This document shows, one piece after another, positions 7,737-16,237 of a stretch of 53,695 bases of DNA (positions within the stretch are counted from its first letter, which is position 1; each line of letters begins with the position of its first letter). A model generated the notes under the pieces. That model saw nothing but the letters and a program-made list of their open reading frames with translations, was not told the origin of the DNA and did not search any database. Source of the DNA: Thermoguttaceae bacterium (GTDB taxonomy: Bacteria; Planctomycetota; Planctomycetia; Pirellulales; Thermoguttaceae); contig JAGBDD010000065.1 in the NCBI GenBank assembly GCA_017937685.1, forward strand, positions 1 through 53,695. Direction: 5' to 3'. The position numbers were made by a program, and so were the translations under genes.

Positions 7737-9296
7737 CTAGTGTTTGAAGTGTCGACGACCGGTGAAGATCATCGCGATCCCGAGCTTGTTGCAAGCGTCG
7801 ATAACCGCTTGGTCGTTCTTCGAGCCGCCCGGTTGGATAACCGCGACGACGCCCTTGGCCGCTTCGATTCCGTCCGGGAACGGGAAGAACGCGTCGGACG
7901 CGAGAACGGCGCCTTGCGCGCGGTCGCCCGCTTTTTCGACGGAGATTTCAACCGAGTCGACGCGGCTCATTTGGCCCGCGCCGACGCCGACGAGCGCTTC
8001 GTCTTTCGCGAGAACGATCGCGTTCGACTTGACGTGTCGCACCATTTCCCAACCGAAACGGAGGTCGCGCATTTGCTCTTCAGTCGGCGCTTTCTCGGTA
8101 ACGACGCGCCAATCTTCTTCCGGATCGACTTCGACGTCGCCGTCTTGCAGGAGCGCGCCGCCGGTCAGCGGACGAACGACCCAACCGCTCGGAGCGCGAC
8201 CAAATTCGCCGGTTTCAAGCAAGCGAACGTTCGCCTTCCACTTCGGAACGGTCGTCAAAATTTCCAACGCTTTCGGCGAGAAGGACGGCGCGATAATCGC
8301 TTCGACGAAGAGCCCCGGTTGCGCGAGGTAGTTCGCCGATTCTTCGTCGACTTCGCGGTTGACGCCCAAAATCGAGCCGAACGCGCTGAGCGGGTCGCCT
8401 TCCATCCCCTTGCGGACGGCGTCGGCGATCGTATCCGCGACGGCGGCGCCGCAGGGGTTGTTGTGCTTCAGAACCGCGACCGCCGGTTTGTCGAAGGAGC
8501 GCGCCATCGCCAACGCGGCGTCGGCGTCGAGAAGATTATTGTACGAAAGTTCTTTGCCGTTCAGTTGGCGAGCGGTAACGGCGGACGCGCCCTTATATTT
8601 CGCGTCGACGTAAAGCGCGGCGCGTTGGTGCGGGTTTTCGCCGTAACGGAGTTCCGTAACGAGCTTCATCGCGGACGAGATCGTGTTCGGGAAGACCGCG
8701 GCGCCGTCGTGTTCGGCGAAATAACGAGCGATCGCGGCGTCGTAAGAAGCGGTGTGCGCGAACGCGTCGCGAGCCAGCGAGCGGCGAAGCTGCATCGAGA
8801 GCGCGCCGTTTTGTTGGACTTCTTCCAAAACGCGGGAATATTGTTCCGCCGAGGTAACGATCCCGACGAAACGATGGTTTTTCGCCGCGGCGCGAACCAT
8901 CGTCGGGCCGCCGATGTCGATATTTTCGATCGCTTCGGCGTCGGTAACGCCTTCTTTCGCGACCGTCGCTTCGAACGGGTAAAGATTGACGACGACGAGT
9001 TCGAACGGCTCGATCCCGTGATCGGTCGCCGACTTCATATCGGTTTCGTCGTCGCGACGGCAAAGGATCCCCCCGTGAACTTTCGGGTGCAGCGTCTTCA
9101 GACGACCGTCCATCATCTCCGGAAAACCGGTGTAATCGGTAACGTCGGCAACCGGAATCTCGTTCGATTCGAGATAACGCTTCGTACCGCCGGTGCTGAA
9201 GAGTTGAACGCCCGCCGCGACGAGCCCTTTCGCGAAGTCGGCGAGGCCCATTTTGTCGCTGACGCTGATCAACGCGCGCTTAACTTGAGGATCCAT
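7737..9296 (-). CDS. purH: Bifunctional AICAR transformylase/IMP cyclohydrolase
   Basis: Catalyses the last two steps of de novo purine synthesis: formyl transfer to AICAR, then closure to IMP. At 519 residues it is full length. The N-terminal MGS-like cyclohydrolase domain starts KRALISVSDKMGLADFAKGL and contains STGGTKRYLE and TLHPKVHGGILCRRD. The C-terminal transformylase domain has the conserved KHNNPCGAAV segment with its catalytic Lys-His, then GDPLSAFGSI, and near the end DAFFPFPDGIEAA. AAGAAAGG lies about 7 bases before the ATG, so the start is secure. A TTGACC/CAAAAT promoter (9380-9407) lies 85-110 bp upstream. Degenerate copies of the gene's own 3' end follow the stop codon. The gene stands alone rather than in a purine operon. 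Confidence 0.97.
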   Translation of the reverse strand: MDPQVKRALISVSDKMGLADFAKGLVAAGVQLFSTGGTKRYLESNEIPVADVTDYTGFPEMMDGRLKTLHPKVHGGILCRRDDETDMKSATDHGIEPFELVVVNLYPFEATVAKEGVTDAEAIENIDIGGPTMVRAAAKNHRFVGIVTSAEQYSRVLEEVQQNGALSMQLRRSLARDAFAHTASYDAAIARYFAEHDGAAVFPNTISSAMKLVTELRYGENPHQRAALYVDAKYKGASAVTARQLNGKELSYNNLLDADAALAMARSFDKPAVAVLKHNNPCGAAVADTIADAVRKGMEGDPLSAFGSILGVNREVDEESANYLAQPGLFVEAIIAPSFSPKALEILTTVPKWKANVRLLETGEFGRAPSGWVVRPLTGGALLQDGDVEVDPEEDWRVVTEKAPTEEQMRDLRFGWEMVRHVKSNAIVLAKDEALVGVGAGQMSRVDSVEISVEKAGDRAQGAVLASDAFFPFPDGIEAAKGVVAVIQPGGSKNDQAVIDACNKLGIAMIFTGRRHFKH

Positions 9297-9379
9297 TTTT
9301 AACCTTTCTTAAACGTTGGCGTAATCGCGGCCCCCGACAAGGAAACGCCGCGCCTTTGGGAAAAACACGTCCTTTTACT

Positions 9380-9407
9380 ATTTTGCGCCGAAAACGCGAC
9401 GGGTCAA
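9380..9407 (-). promoter_or_regulatory. Predicted sigma70-type promoter for purH
   Basis: On the minus strand: TTGACC (9402-9407), 16-bp spacer, CAAAAT (9380-9385), giving a leader of about 75 nt to the purH ATG. The HAD gene has the same TTGAC(G/C)-N16-CAAAAT layout. Confidence 0.5.
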
Positions 9408-9601
9408 GCCCCCCCCGAACGGTTCCCCGCCCGTTTCCTTCAGTCGCGTTTTACAGCGCCGCCTAAAAGACCGCATATTCCCGACAAGCGTCGCGACCGG
9501 CAAAGTCGACCGCCGCAACCGTCGACGCGGAAGCGCCGCCTTCCCAACGCGCCGCTCGAAACGTCGCCGAACGTTAAAATAGGCAAACGACGCGTTTTAT
9601 A
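9408..9601. other. Gene-free stretch between the thioesterase and purH
   Basis: The gap runs from 9297 to 9601. Apart from the purH promoter and its ribosome site, I see only a run of C (about 9409-9416) and no convincing stem-loop, RNA gene or small reading frame. Confidence 0.4.
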
Positions 9602-10018
9602 TCAACGCGCTTGCAGAACGTACCCGCGCCCGCGAGCGACGCAAAGGAGCGTTCCCGCCTCGTCCGTAACGCGAACTTCGGCCAGCGCCATCGTTCGAGT
9701 GCGAGAAATTTCCGTCGCCTCGGCGACAATTTTGCCGGTTTTAACGGTTTTACAGTAAGAAATCGAGACTTCAATCCCAATAACCGGCTCTTCCGCGTAA
9801 TTGCAGGCGGCGGCGAACGCAAAGTCGGCGATGGAAAAGAGAACGCCCCCTTGACAAACGCCGACGCCGTTCATATGCTCCGGCTTCACCGTCAACTCGG
9901 CGCGCGCCGTTCCGACGCCCGCGTCGACCAACTCGACGCCGAGCAAATTGCAGATAAATTTGTCGGCCATCATTCGTTCGCGCTGTCTTTCGACGCCGAT
10001 GTAAGAAATCTCCGCCAT
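9602..10018 (-). CDS. PaaI-family hotdog thioesterase
   Basis: A 138-residue single hotdog-fold acyl-CoA thioesterase, probably a small cytoplasmic oligomer. The diagnostic part is HMNGVGVCQGGVLFSIADFAFAAACN, split as HMNGVGVCQGG and LFSIADFAFAAACN, where PaaI-type enzymes carry HxNxxGxxHGGxxxxLxDxA. Here the second His of the HGG motif is Gln (CQGG), which also occurs in this superfamily and may alter catalysis. By family knowledge these enzymes hydrolyse aromatic or aliphatic acyl-CoAs; the substrate here is unknown. I chose the ATG at 10016-10018 (MAEISYIGVERQ), with AAGGGG about 12 bases upstream; the frame stays open to 10069, and a start at MMADKF is also possible. A promoter with TTGAAC and TAAAAA lies at 10138-10166. 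Confidence 0.85.
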   Translation of the reverse strand: MAEISYIGVERQRERMMADKFICNLLGVELVDAGVGTARAELTVKPEHMNGVGVCQGGVLFSIADFAFAAACNYAEEPVIGIEVSISYCKTVKTGKIVAEATEISRTRTMALAEVRVTDEAGTLLCVARGRGYVLQAR

Positions 10019-10137
10019 TTCGCTTCTATTCCCCTTTATTTCACCCGTTTTACCAACGTAACGGCGCAAAACGTCGTCGCACGAACGCGTCGCCCTTCGC
10101 TTCGCGTTCGTTTCCTCCGTTTTTCGCGCCGTTTACA

Positions 10138-10166
10138 TTTTTACGTTTGAAACGACGCGCGTTCAA
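10138..10166 (-). promoter_or_regulatory. Predicted promoter for thioesterase gene
   Basis: On the minus strand: TTGAAC (10161-10166), 17-bp spacer, TAAAAA (10138-10143). It lies just downstream of the ACT-domain gene and about 120 bp upstream of the thioesterase start. Confidence 0.45.
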
Positions 10167-10177
10167 CATTCGAATTT

Positions 10178-10741
10178 TTATCGACGGTTGAGTCGAATAT
10201 GATTCGTCGCGACAAAAATATTGTTGTGTTGAATGCGAACGGTAAAACCGACTTGCTCGCCAAGGGCTTCCAGGTCGTATTTGATATTTTGCAGGTCGAG
10301 TTTCGGATCGACTTCGACTTGCCCGATCAACACGAAGTCGCCTTCCGGGGTGATGTCGCCGTAAAGGTCGACGATGTTGATCTCTTTATCGCCGAGATAA
10401 CGAGTGAATTGCGAAACGATCCCTTCCGAGTCTTTCCCAAACGCGGTGATAACGAAAATGTTCGATTCCGGCGTTTCGGTCGTTTTTTTCTCGTCGGTCG
10501 TCGCGAAAAGGATCGCTTGGCAACCTTCGAGCCCCTTTTCTTGCAAAACTTTCGCCTTCAGCGTTTCTTCGTCCGCTTTTTCTTGCAACGAAAACGTCAT
10601 AATGAGCGTAAAATATCCGTCGAGAACCGTTTGGCTGCACGATTCGATATTCCCGCCCAAATTCTTAATAGCCGAACTGACTCCGGCGACGATACCCGGA
10701 CGGTCGATAGCAGTAACGTTAATCACATATCCGCAGCTCAT
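10178..10741 (-). CDS. Tandem ACT-domain protein (GcvR-like)
   Basis: A 187-residue protein made of two ACT domains. The first begins YVINVTAIDRPGIVAGVSSA, the classic ACT opening with the D-R-P-G-I ligand loop. The second begins NIFVITAFGKDSEGIVSQFT, with the loop changed to KDSEGI, then LGDKEINIVDLYGDI. Two-ACT proteins of this size include GcvR, which senses glycine and restrains the glycine-cleavage regulator GcvA. No gcvA or gcv gene is in the window, so this is only a family likeness; a cytoplasmic amino-acid-sensing role is the general inference. GAGGAA sits about 9 bases before the ATG, so the start is good. The 200-bp gap upstream separates it from the Hsp70 gene on the same strand. 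Confidence 0.85.
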   Translation of the reverse strand: MSCGYVINVTAIDRPGIVAGVSSAIKNLGGNIESCSQTVLDGYFTLIMTFSLQEKADEETLKAKVLQEKGLEGCQAILFATTDEKKTTETPESNIFVITAFGKDSEGIVSQFTRYLGDKEINIVDLYGDITPEGDFVLIGQVEVDPKLDLQNIKYDLEALGEQVGFTVRIQHNNIFVATNHIRLNRR

Positions 10742-10950
10742 CGATTTTTCCTCTTTTTCGATTGCGTTGTTTCTCGGTTGATTACCAGTTTAAATATTCC
10801 AATTTTTCCGATTTTTCAGGCCGATTTTCAATTTTGCCGACGCTTGCGCCCCAACGAGACGCGCCGCGTCTTGTTTACGACGCGCAAATCAGCGTTAAAA
10901 TCGTTATTTCCGTCAATTCCGTTGTTATTGCCGTTTTCGCCGTTTTCGCG

Positions 10951-13077
10951 TCAATCCTCGCGAACGCTAAACTCGAGCTTCCAGCGGCGCGGGCCGTCGA
11001 CCTCCTCGCACCAAATTTCGAGCGCGCCCAACTCGGTAACGACCGTTCGGAACCGCGTCGCGACGTACTCGACGCCGCCGAAACCGCCGTCGCCGCCTTT
11101 GTTTTCCTCGCCTTCCCCGTCGCTTTCCGGCGCTTCGAGCGCGGTTTCGATCGGGTCGGTTTCGAGCAAATCGCCGTCGTCCTCGGCCAAGTCGAGAAGC
11201 GTTCCCGGGCGGTCTTGCGGACGCGTCGTCGAGCCGAAAAAGCGGAAGACCGCCGGTTCGCCGACGACCAATTCGAACTCGTCGCTCGGAACGGCGAGTT
11301 CCGTTCCCTCCTCCATTCCGACCGGCGCGACGCAAAGCGCCTTCATCGGTCGCGGGACGCCCGGAATCGCCAAGCCCGCCGACTCGATCCCGATGTAATA
11401 CGAGCGCGCCGACGCTCCGCGAATCCGGATTCCGCCGCGTCGCTTCGCCAAGCCGTAAAACGCGGCGCCGCGAGCGACCGCTCGGTCGAGATCGGCGTCC
11501 GGATTCAAATTCGTCGGCGGCGCGTCCGGAAACCAAGCGCGCAACTGTTCCTCGAACCGCTCGGCGATCGCTTTCGACTTGAAAACGCCGCCGTTGAGAA
11601 GGTAACGCGTCGGGCGAATCGGCGCGCCGTCGTCGTCCGTTCGGGAGTTCAAAAACGCCGCGACGTGCCGAGTAACCGCCGCGTCCGCCTCGAACGGGAG
11701 CCCCGCTTCGCGCAACCCCGCTCCGGAACGCCGTTTCGGACGGTCGTCGAGCGAACAAATCGGGAAAAAGCCGTCCAAAACAATCGCCGTCGCCTCCGCT
11801 TTCGGAAAATCGACCGAAACGGAACCGCCGACGAGTTGGCTCGACCGCCCGAGCGCCGTTATTTTATACGTCTCTTCGCCGCCTTGCGCGCTTTCGCTAT
11901 TTTCACCTTTTTCACTAACCGCGTCAACGCTCGCAATTTCGTCGGATTGCGCGACCGAACCGCTAAGAAGCGTTTCTTTCGCGTCGCGACACTGCCGCCA
12001 AAGGGAGCCCGCCTGCCAAGGGTTCAACTTCGTTCCCTTCTCGGCGAAGAGCGCGGCGGCCCGGTGCGCGAGCGCCAAGTCGACGTTGTCCCCGCCGAGG
12101 AGAAGCCGATTCCCGACCGCCAGCCGGTTCAAAACGAGGTCGCCGTCTTCTTCCTCGACGCGAATCAGCGAAAGGTCGGTCGTCCCGCCCCCGACGTCGC
12201 AAACAAGCGCGACGTCGCCGACGGTCAGCTCCTTGCGCCAAGCGTCCCCTTTTTGCGCCAACCAAGCGTAAGCCGCCGCCGACGGTTCTTCGAGGAAAAT
12301 CAGCGTCTCCGGGTTGAATCCGGCGCCGATCGCCGCCTCTCGCGTCAATTCTCGGGCGCTTTCGTCGAACGACGCCGGAACGGTCAAAACGACTTGCTGT
12401 TCGAAAATCGGCGCGTCCGGAAAGGCGTCGTTCCAAGCGGCGGCAAGGTGCGCCAAGTACCGCCGCGACGCTTCGACCGGCGAAACCCGCGACGTTCCGT
12501 CGGGCGCGCCCCAAGGAAGTATCGGCTCGCGACGGTCGACTCGGGAATGCGTCAGCCAAGACTTCGCGGAAACGACCGTTCGCTCCGGCGTTTCCGCGGC
12601 TCGACGCAACGCAATTTCGCCGACAAGGTAAAGCGCGTTCGGATTCGACGTTCCGCTCGGTCGCGACGTTTCGTTTTTACCGCTCGCGCCGATTCCGAAA
12701 ATTTTGCGGAAAAAACCGCTCTTGCCGTTTTTAACGGTTTTATCGTCCTTATCGGTTTCGCCGCCGACTTCGCCCGTCTCCGCGTCGCCGTCGAGCGACG
12801 TTTCGTTCCAAGGCAAACGCCAATCGGCCAACCCGCGCTCTTCCTCCGGGCCGACGTAAAGAGCCGACGGCAATTTATCGCGCCGCTCTATCGTCGACGT
12901 CGCGACAAATTGCGGAATTTCAAGGACGCGCGGTTCGTCGCCGTTCGCGCCGTCGGTCGGCAAATACGCCAATTCGCAGTTCGACGTTCCCAAGTCGATC
13001 CCGACGACGTATTTCGCCGACGCGGCATAACCGCTAAATTCCGCGTATTTTTCCGAATAATCGCCGTCTCGATTCAT
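10951..13077 (-). CDS. Hsp70-family ATPase, atypical
   Basis: A 708-residue member of the Hsp70/actin ATPase family. Nucleotide-binding elements appear in order: VVGIDLGTSNCELAYL near residue 25 (phosphate 1), VLTVPASFDESARELTREA with FLEEPSAAAYAWL (connect 1), ALVCDVGGGTTDLSLIRVEE (phosphate 2), and YLLNGGVFKSKAIAERF (adenosine motif). The C-terminus does not look like a normal DnaK substrate-binding domain and lid, so peptide binding as in DnaK is doubtful. Between the first motifs is a Lys/Gly-rich insertion (KDDKTVKNGKSGFF). Planctomycetes carry several such divergent Hsp70s, often next to DUF2760/DUF3731 genes; none is present here. The ATG at 13075-13077 has GGGAGGAA upstream; the frame remains open to 13209, but no ribosome site supports that. 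No DnaJ or GrpE gene is nearby. Confidence 0.88.
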   Translation of the reverse strand: MNRDGDYSEKYAEFSGYAASAKYVVGIDLGTSNCELAYLPTDGANGDEPRVLEIPQFVATSTIERRDKLPSALYVGPEEERGLADWRLPWNETSLDGDAETGEVGGETDKDDKTVKNGKSGFFRKIFGIGASGKNETSRPSGTSNPNALYLVGEIALRRAAETPERTVVSAKSWLTHSRVDRREPILPWGAPDGTSRVSPVEASRRYLAHLAAAWNDAFPDAPIFEQQVVLTVPASFDESARELTREAAIGAGFNPETLIFLEEPSAAAYAWLAQKGDAWRKELTVGDVALVCDVGGGTTDLSLIRVEEEDGDLVLNRLAVGNRLLLGGDNVDLALAHRAAALFAEKGTKLNPWQAGSLWRQCRDAKETLLSGSVAQSDEIASVDAVSEKGENSESAQGGEETYKITALGRSSQLVGGSVSVDFPKAEATAIVLDGFFPICSLDDRPKRRSGAGLREAGLPFEADAAVTRHVAAFLNSRTDDDGAPIRPTRYLLNGGVFKSKAIAERFEEQLRAWFPDAPPTNLNPDADLDRAVARGAAFYGLAKRRGGIRIRGASARSYYIGIESAGLAIPGVPRPMKALCVAPVGMEEGTELAVPSDEFELVVGEPAVFRFFGSTTRPQDRPGTLLDLAEDDGDLLETDPIETALEAPESDGEGEENKGGDGGFGGVEYVATRFRTVVTELGALEIWCEEVDGPRRWKLEFSVRED

Positions 13078-13146
13078 CGTCGTTCCTCCCGAAACTCGTC
13101 GCGCCGCCTTTGCCGCGCAAGCGAACATCGCCGATTTTGTCATTAA

Positions 13147-13154
13147 TATTAATA
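13147..13154. promoter_or_regulatory. TATTAATA palindrome upstream of Hsp70 gene
   Basis: Part of ATTAATATTAAT (13142-13153), about 70 bp before the Hsp70 start. Two TATAAT hexamers on the minus strand lie further up, near 13210-13230, without a good -35 box. One of six intergenic copies of this motif. Confidence 0.35.
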
Positions 13155-13325
13155 GAACGTTTTGCGACCGCGAAAAACGGCGCTCGCCGCCCTGTCGAAG
13201 CGTCGCCAATTATTATACGTATTATACGCGATTTTTTATTTTTTATAAGGAGGCCGTTTCTTCTTTCGCTCGTTTCCTTCGTCGACGCGTCCCTTCGTTT
13301 TACTTATCTTCTCCTTTTTAGCTTT

Positions 13326-14009
13326 TCAACGCGGCAAACGGAGTCGAACGCTCGAACCGCCCTCGGCGATTTCCAACATTTCGCGCAATTCGTCGAACGA
13401 GCGAACGACGGCGGCGGCGTTCTCGTACTCGTCGAGCGAGTGCCCGGCGCTAAAAAAACCGACCGTCGCCGCTCCGGAAGCCGCGCCCGCGTCGACGCCG
13501 TTGCGCGCGTCGTCGATCACGACGCAGTTCTCCGCCGGAACGCCGATTTTTTTCGCCGCCGTCAAAAAAATTTCCGGCGCCGGCTTTCCATTTTTCACCT
13601 CGTCCCCGGCGACGACGCGGTCTCCGAACAGCTCGCGAACGCCGAGCCAAGTCAAAATATGCTCGACGTTCTCGCGAGGCGCCGACGAACCGACGGCGAT
13701 CTTAACGCCGCGCTCCGCTAAATAACGAATAAAATCAACCGCGCCCGCTATCGGCGTCGTATGCGTCGCGACGCTCTCCCGAAACGCCGTCTCCTTGCGG
13801 TCGACGATCGCCGCGATTTCCGCCGGATCGGTCGGCGGATTCTCGCCCCAATGACGAGCGACGATCACGTCGGAAACCATCCCGAAAGTTGCCCAAAACG
13901 CCTCTTCGGTAAAGTTTACCCCGTCTTCCTCCGCAACGACTCGCCAGCTCTCCCAGTGCGCCGCGCCGCTGTCGATTAAGACGCCGTCCATATCGAAAAT
14001 AACGCCCAT
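13326..14009 (-). CDS. HAD-superfamily phosphatase (beta-phosphoglucomutase-like)
   Basis: A 227-residue HAD hydrolase of the phosphatase/phosphomutase class with an alpha-helical cap. Motif I is VIFDMDGVLIDS at residues 3-14, with nucleophile Asp7 and acid/base Asp9. Motif II is AVGSSAPRENV near residue 105, motif III is KNGKPAPEIFLTAA near 140, and motif IV is VIDDARNGVDAG near 162. The DxDGV/IDS opening and the cap size resemble beta-phosphoglucomutase and phosphoglycolate-phosphatase relatives; the actual sugar phosphate is not predictable. GGAGGT sits 4 bases before the ATG. A TTGACG/CAAAAT promoter lies at 14118-14145. The gene is monocistronic as far as I can see. Confidence 0.9.
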   Translation of the reverse strand: MGVIFDMDGVLIDSGAAHWESWRVVAEEDGVNFTEEAFWATFGMVSDVIVARHWGENPPTDPAEIAAIVDRKETAFRESVATHTTPIAGAVDFIRYLAERGVKIAVGSSAPRENVEHILTWLGVRELFGDRVVAGDEVKNGKPAPEIFLTAAKKIGVPAENCVVIDDARNGVDAGAASGAATVGFFSAGHSLDEYENAAAVVRSFDELREMLEIAEGGSSVRLRLPR

Positions 14010-14117
14010 TTTACCTCCGCTTGTTGATCGCCAAAGTCCGCGTCTTCAACCGCTCGCCGCCGTTTCGCTAATCCGTCGTCTTAATTCACCCCGGCGCGCC
14101 GACAATACGTTATTATT

Positions 14118-14145
14118 ATTTTGCCAAGTCTCGCTCTTTCGTCAA
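14118..14145 (-). promoter_or_regulatory. Predicted promoter for HAD phosphatase gene
   Basis: On the minus strand: TTGACG (14140-14145), 16-bp spacer, CAAAAT (14118-14123), with an AT-rich run just downstream. The leader is about 100 nt. Confidence 0.5.
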
Positions 14146-15109
14146 GCGCTCGACGCGACGCAAAAGAATAAATTCGGCCTAAATCGACGGAAAATCGCAG
14201 CGCGTCGCTCGCCCCGGCGTTCGGAGCTTCCGTATCGACGACGCGATTCCGCAAAATATAAAGAAAAAGGGCAAATTATCGCAAAGACGTCGAATTTAAC
14301 GTTGACGCCGCCGTTTTCTTAGGCTAAAATCGCGTCAAGATCAAGAGAATACACAGACTTTAAGGAAAATTGCGATTATTCCGCTCCGTCTTCTAACATA
14401 GACTCCCCATTTTAACCTAAATACGGCGATCTAAGTCGACTTTAACCAAAATAGCGAAAACCTCAAAAAAGGCTCTTGAAGAATCTCGCGGTCGCGGTAT
14501 ACTTGCTTCCGTAACTTGCGTTCCTTTTCAAATTCAAATTGAGTGGCGTTTTTTTGAGTTTGAAATATTGATTTTTAACAAACAAAACAAACGTCTGTCG
14601 CGTTCTCAACGGTTCGCGGCGCGGCGTTTTTTTGTTGTCGGCGTTTTCGTCGTTTGTTTCCCTCCCTTGCGAAACGTTGCGTTTTACCGGCGCGTTAGGC
14701 CGGTTCCTTTTCGAGGTTTAACGTTTCGTCTTGTCGACCTTTTGGCGGGGGGACGGCAAACGACGACGCAAAATCGGCCTTTATTTTTCGCTGAAACGGT
14801 TATTTGAACGCGCCCCTTCGACGACGATCGGCGTTCGACGTCGGAGACGGTTGTTCGATTCGGTTGGCGTCGCATCGATTTTCGTTTGCGTTCCGGCGAA
14901 AAACGTTTTCCGTCGTTTGGCGACGGTTTTTATCGCCCTTGCGCGGTTCGTTTTATAACGATTTTACCGGTTGCGCAGGGCGGCAAATCGACGTCGACGT
15001 TTTGTTTCGACGTTTTAGGAAAACGGGCGCGTTTCGATTCCGTCCTTGGTTTCGGAAAATTTTGCGTTTTCGCCGTTAAAAATCGCTTTGCAAGGAGCGT
15101 GTTAACAGG
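14146..15109 (+). other. About 1-kb gene-free region with long T/G-rich leader
   Basis: No convincing gene lies here. From about 14330 to 14480 it is AT-rich, followed by a strong plus-strand promoter (14476-14503). The next 600 bases on the plus strand are rich in T and G. Shortly after the promoter is a 12-bp stem, TTTCAAATTCAA pairing with TTGAGTTTGAAA (about 14527-14567), followed by TATTGATTTTT. Short open frames exist (for example a TTG-started frame at 14568-14807), but they lack ribosome sites and recognisable protein sequence. The region may be a long 5' leader of the amidotransferase-like gene at 15110 or an unidentified small RNA. I could not match it to tmRNA, RNase P RNA, SRP RNA or 6S RNA. 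Confidence 0.45.
14476..14503 (+). promoter_or_regulatory. Strong predicted promoter in the 14.5-kb leader
   Basis: TTGAAG (14476-14481), 16-bp spacer, TATACT (14498-14503). Transcription would start near 14510 and run 600 nt before the next start codon at 15110, which is unusually long for this window. Confidence 0.65.
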
Positions 15110-15967
15110 ATGTTTTCTCGTCAATCTCAGCGGTTGCCTCGGATCGGCCTTACGACGGCTTACAAACCGGAACGCAACGACGTCCAAGGCGTTAGTTTCG
15201 TTTTCGACGGTTATCTTCGCGGTCTTGTCGAAGCCGGAGCCGTTCCCGTGCTTCTTCCGAATTGCCATAATTTCGACGTTACCCTCGAACAACTCGACGA
15301 CCTGGACGGCGTCGTTTTCGTCGGCGGCGGCGACCTCGACCCGCGCAACGACGGCTATATGTTGCACCCGTACACCCGCCCGATGCCGCCGGAACGCGAA
15401 AAATTCGACCGCGCCCTGATGCGCGAAGTCGCTCGCCGTCGGCTTCCGGTTCTCGCGATCGGCGTCGGTATGCAACTCCTCAACGTCGATCAAGGAGGCG
15501 CCCTTTTCCTCCACATTCCGGACGATATTCCGCACGCTTTCCCGCACCGCGACCCGATGGATCCTTACCATCGCCACGGCCTTACGATCGAGAAAAACTC
15601 CCTGCTCGACCGCGTGTACGGCGACAACGACGTCCGCGTTTCCAGCATGCACCATATGGCCGTCGACGACGTCGCCCCGAACTTCCTCGTTTCCGCGCGT
15701 TGCCCCGGCGACAACGTCGTCGAAGCGATCGAGTCGACCTACGAAGACTGGCTCGCCGTCGGCGTCCAGTTCCACCCGGAATCGACCGCCGCGTCCGTCC
15801 TCGACCGCCGTATTTTCCACGAGTTTGTCAAAGGCGTCGGAAAATTCCGCGAAACGGGCCGCAACCCCTTTCTTTGGACGCCCGTGAAACCGGAACGTTC
15901 CCAAAATTCGGAAAAAACGGAAAAATCGCGCGCCAACCTTTATCCGGCGTCGGAAATCACGATTTGA
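15110..15967 (+). CDS. Class I glutamine-amidotransferase-like protein (peptidase C26 family) lacking the nucleophile Cys
   Basis: A 285-residue cytoplasmic protein of the gamma-glutamyl-GABA hydrolase (PuuD) branch of class I amidotransferases. Family features seen are RIGLTTAYK at the start, GVVFVGGGDLDPRND near residue 67, VLAIGVGMQLLNV near 115, and GVQFHPEST near 219. The oxyanion/nucleophile elbow, normally G-x-C-R-G, reads I-Gly118-Val119-G here. The catalytic Cys is therefore absent, while His222 and Glu224 of the triad are kept. Classic hydrolase chemistry is thus unlikely unless another residue substitutes; a binding or non-canonical role is inference. AAGGAGCG lies about 13 bases before the ATG. 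It follows the long leader at 14.5-15.1 kb. Confidence 0.85.
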   Translation: MFSRQSQRLPRIGLTTAYKPERNDVQGVSFVFDGYLRGLVEAGAVPVLLPNCHNFDVTLEQLDDLDGVVFVGGGDLDPRNDGYMLHPYTRPMPPEREKFDRALMREVARRRLPVLAIGVGMQLLNVDQGGALFLHIPDDIPHAFPHRDPMDPYHRHGLTIEKNSLLDRVYGDNDVRVSSMHHMAVDDVAPNFLVSARCPGDNVVEAIESTYEDWLAVGVQFHPESTAASVLDRRIFHEFVKGVGKFRETGRNPFLWTPVKPERSQNSEKTEKSRANLYPASEITI

Positions 15968-16237
15968 GTCGGTTCCGTTTTCGCTCGTTCTCCGCGTCGA
16001 GAGCGAGCGAAAACCGCCCTTTTTATCGACGCGTCCGCCTTTGACGCCGGTCGTTTCGTCGGTCGGATTTTATCGGCGGCTTTTCCCTTAAAATCGTTAA
16101 CGCCCAACTTTTCCCAACGGTTTTACGGCGTTGTTCTAAACGCGACTTTTGTTCGCGTCGAACGTTCCGCGACGTTCGCCTTGCGCCCTTACTTTTCCCC
16201 GTTCGTCGACGCGTCGACTTAAAAAACGGAGCGTTCA

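Noticed and set aside
7594..7794. A 66-residue frame downstream of purH as a small gene
   Set aside because: Its content is explained by the degenerate purH tail copies read in another frame; no ribosome site.
14568..14807. Small plus-strand frame in the 14-15 kb leader
   Set aside because: TTG start without a ribosome site, no recognisable sequence, and overlapping alternative frames are equally open.
15968..16035. Stem-loop TCGCTCG...CGAGCGA after the amidotransferase-like gene as a terminator
   Set aside because: The stem is short, the loop long, and the T-run sits about ten bases past the stem; too weak to call.
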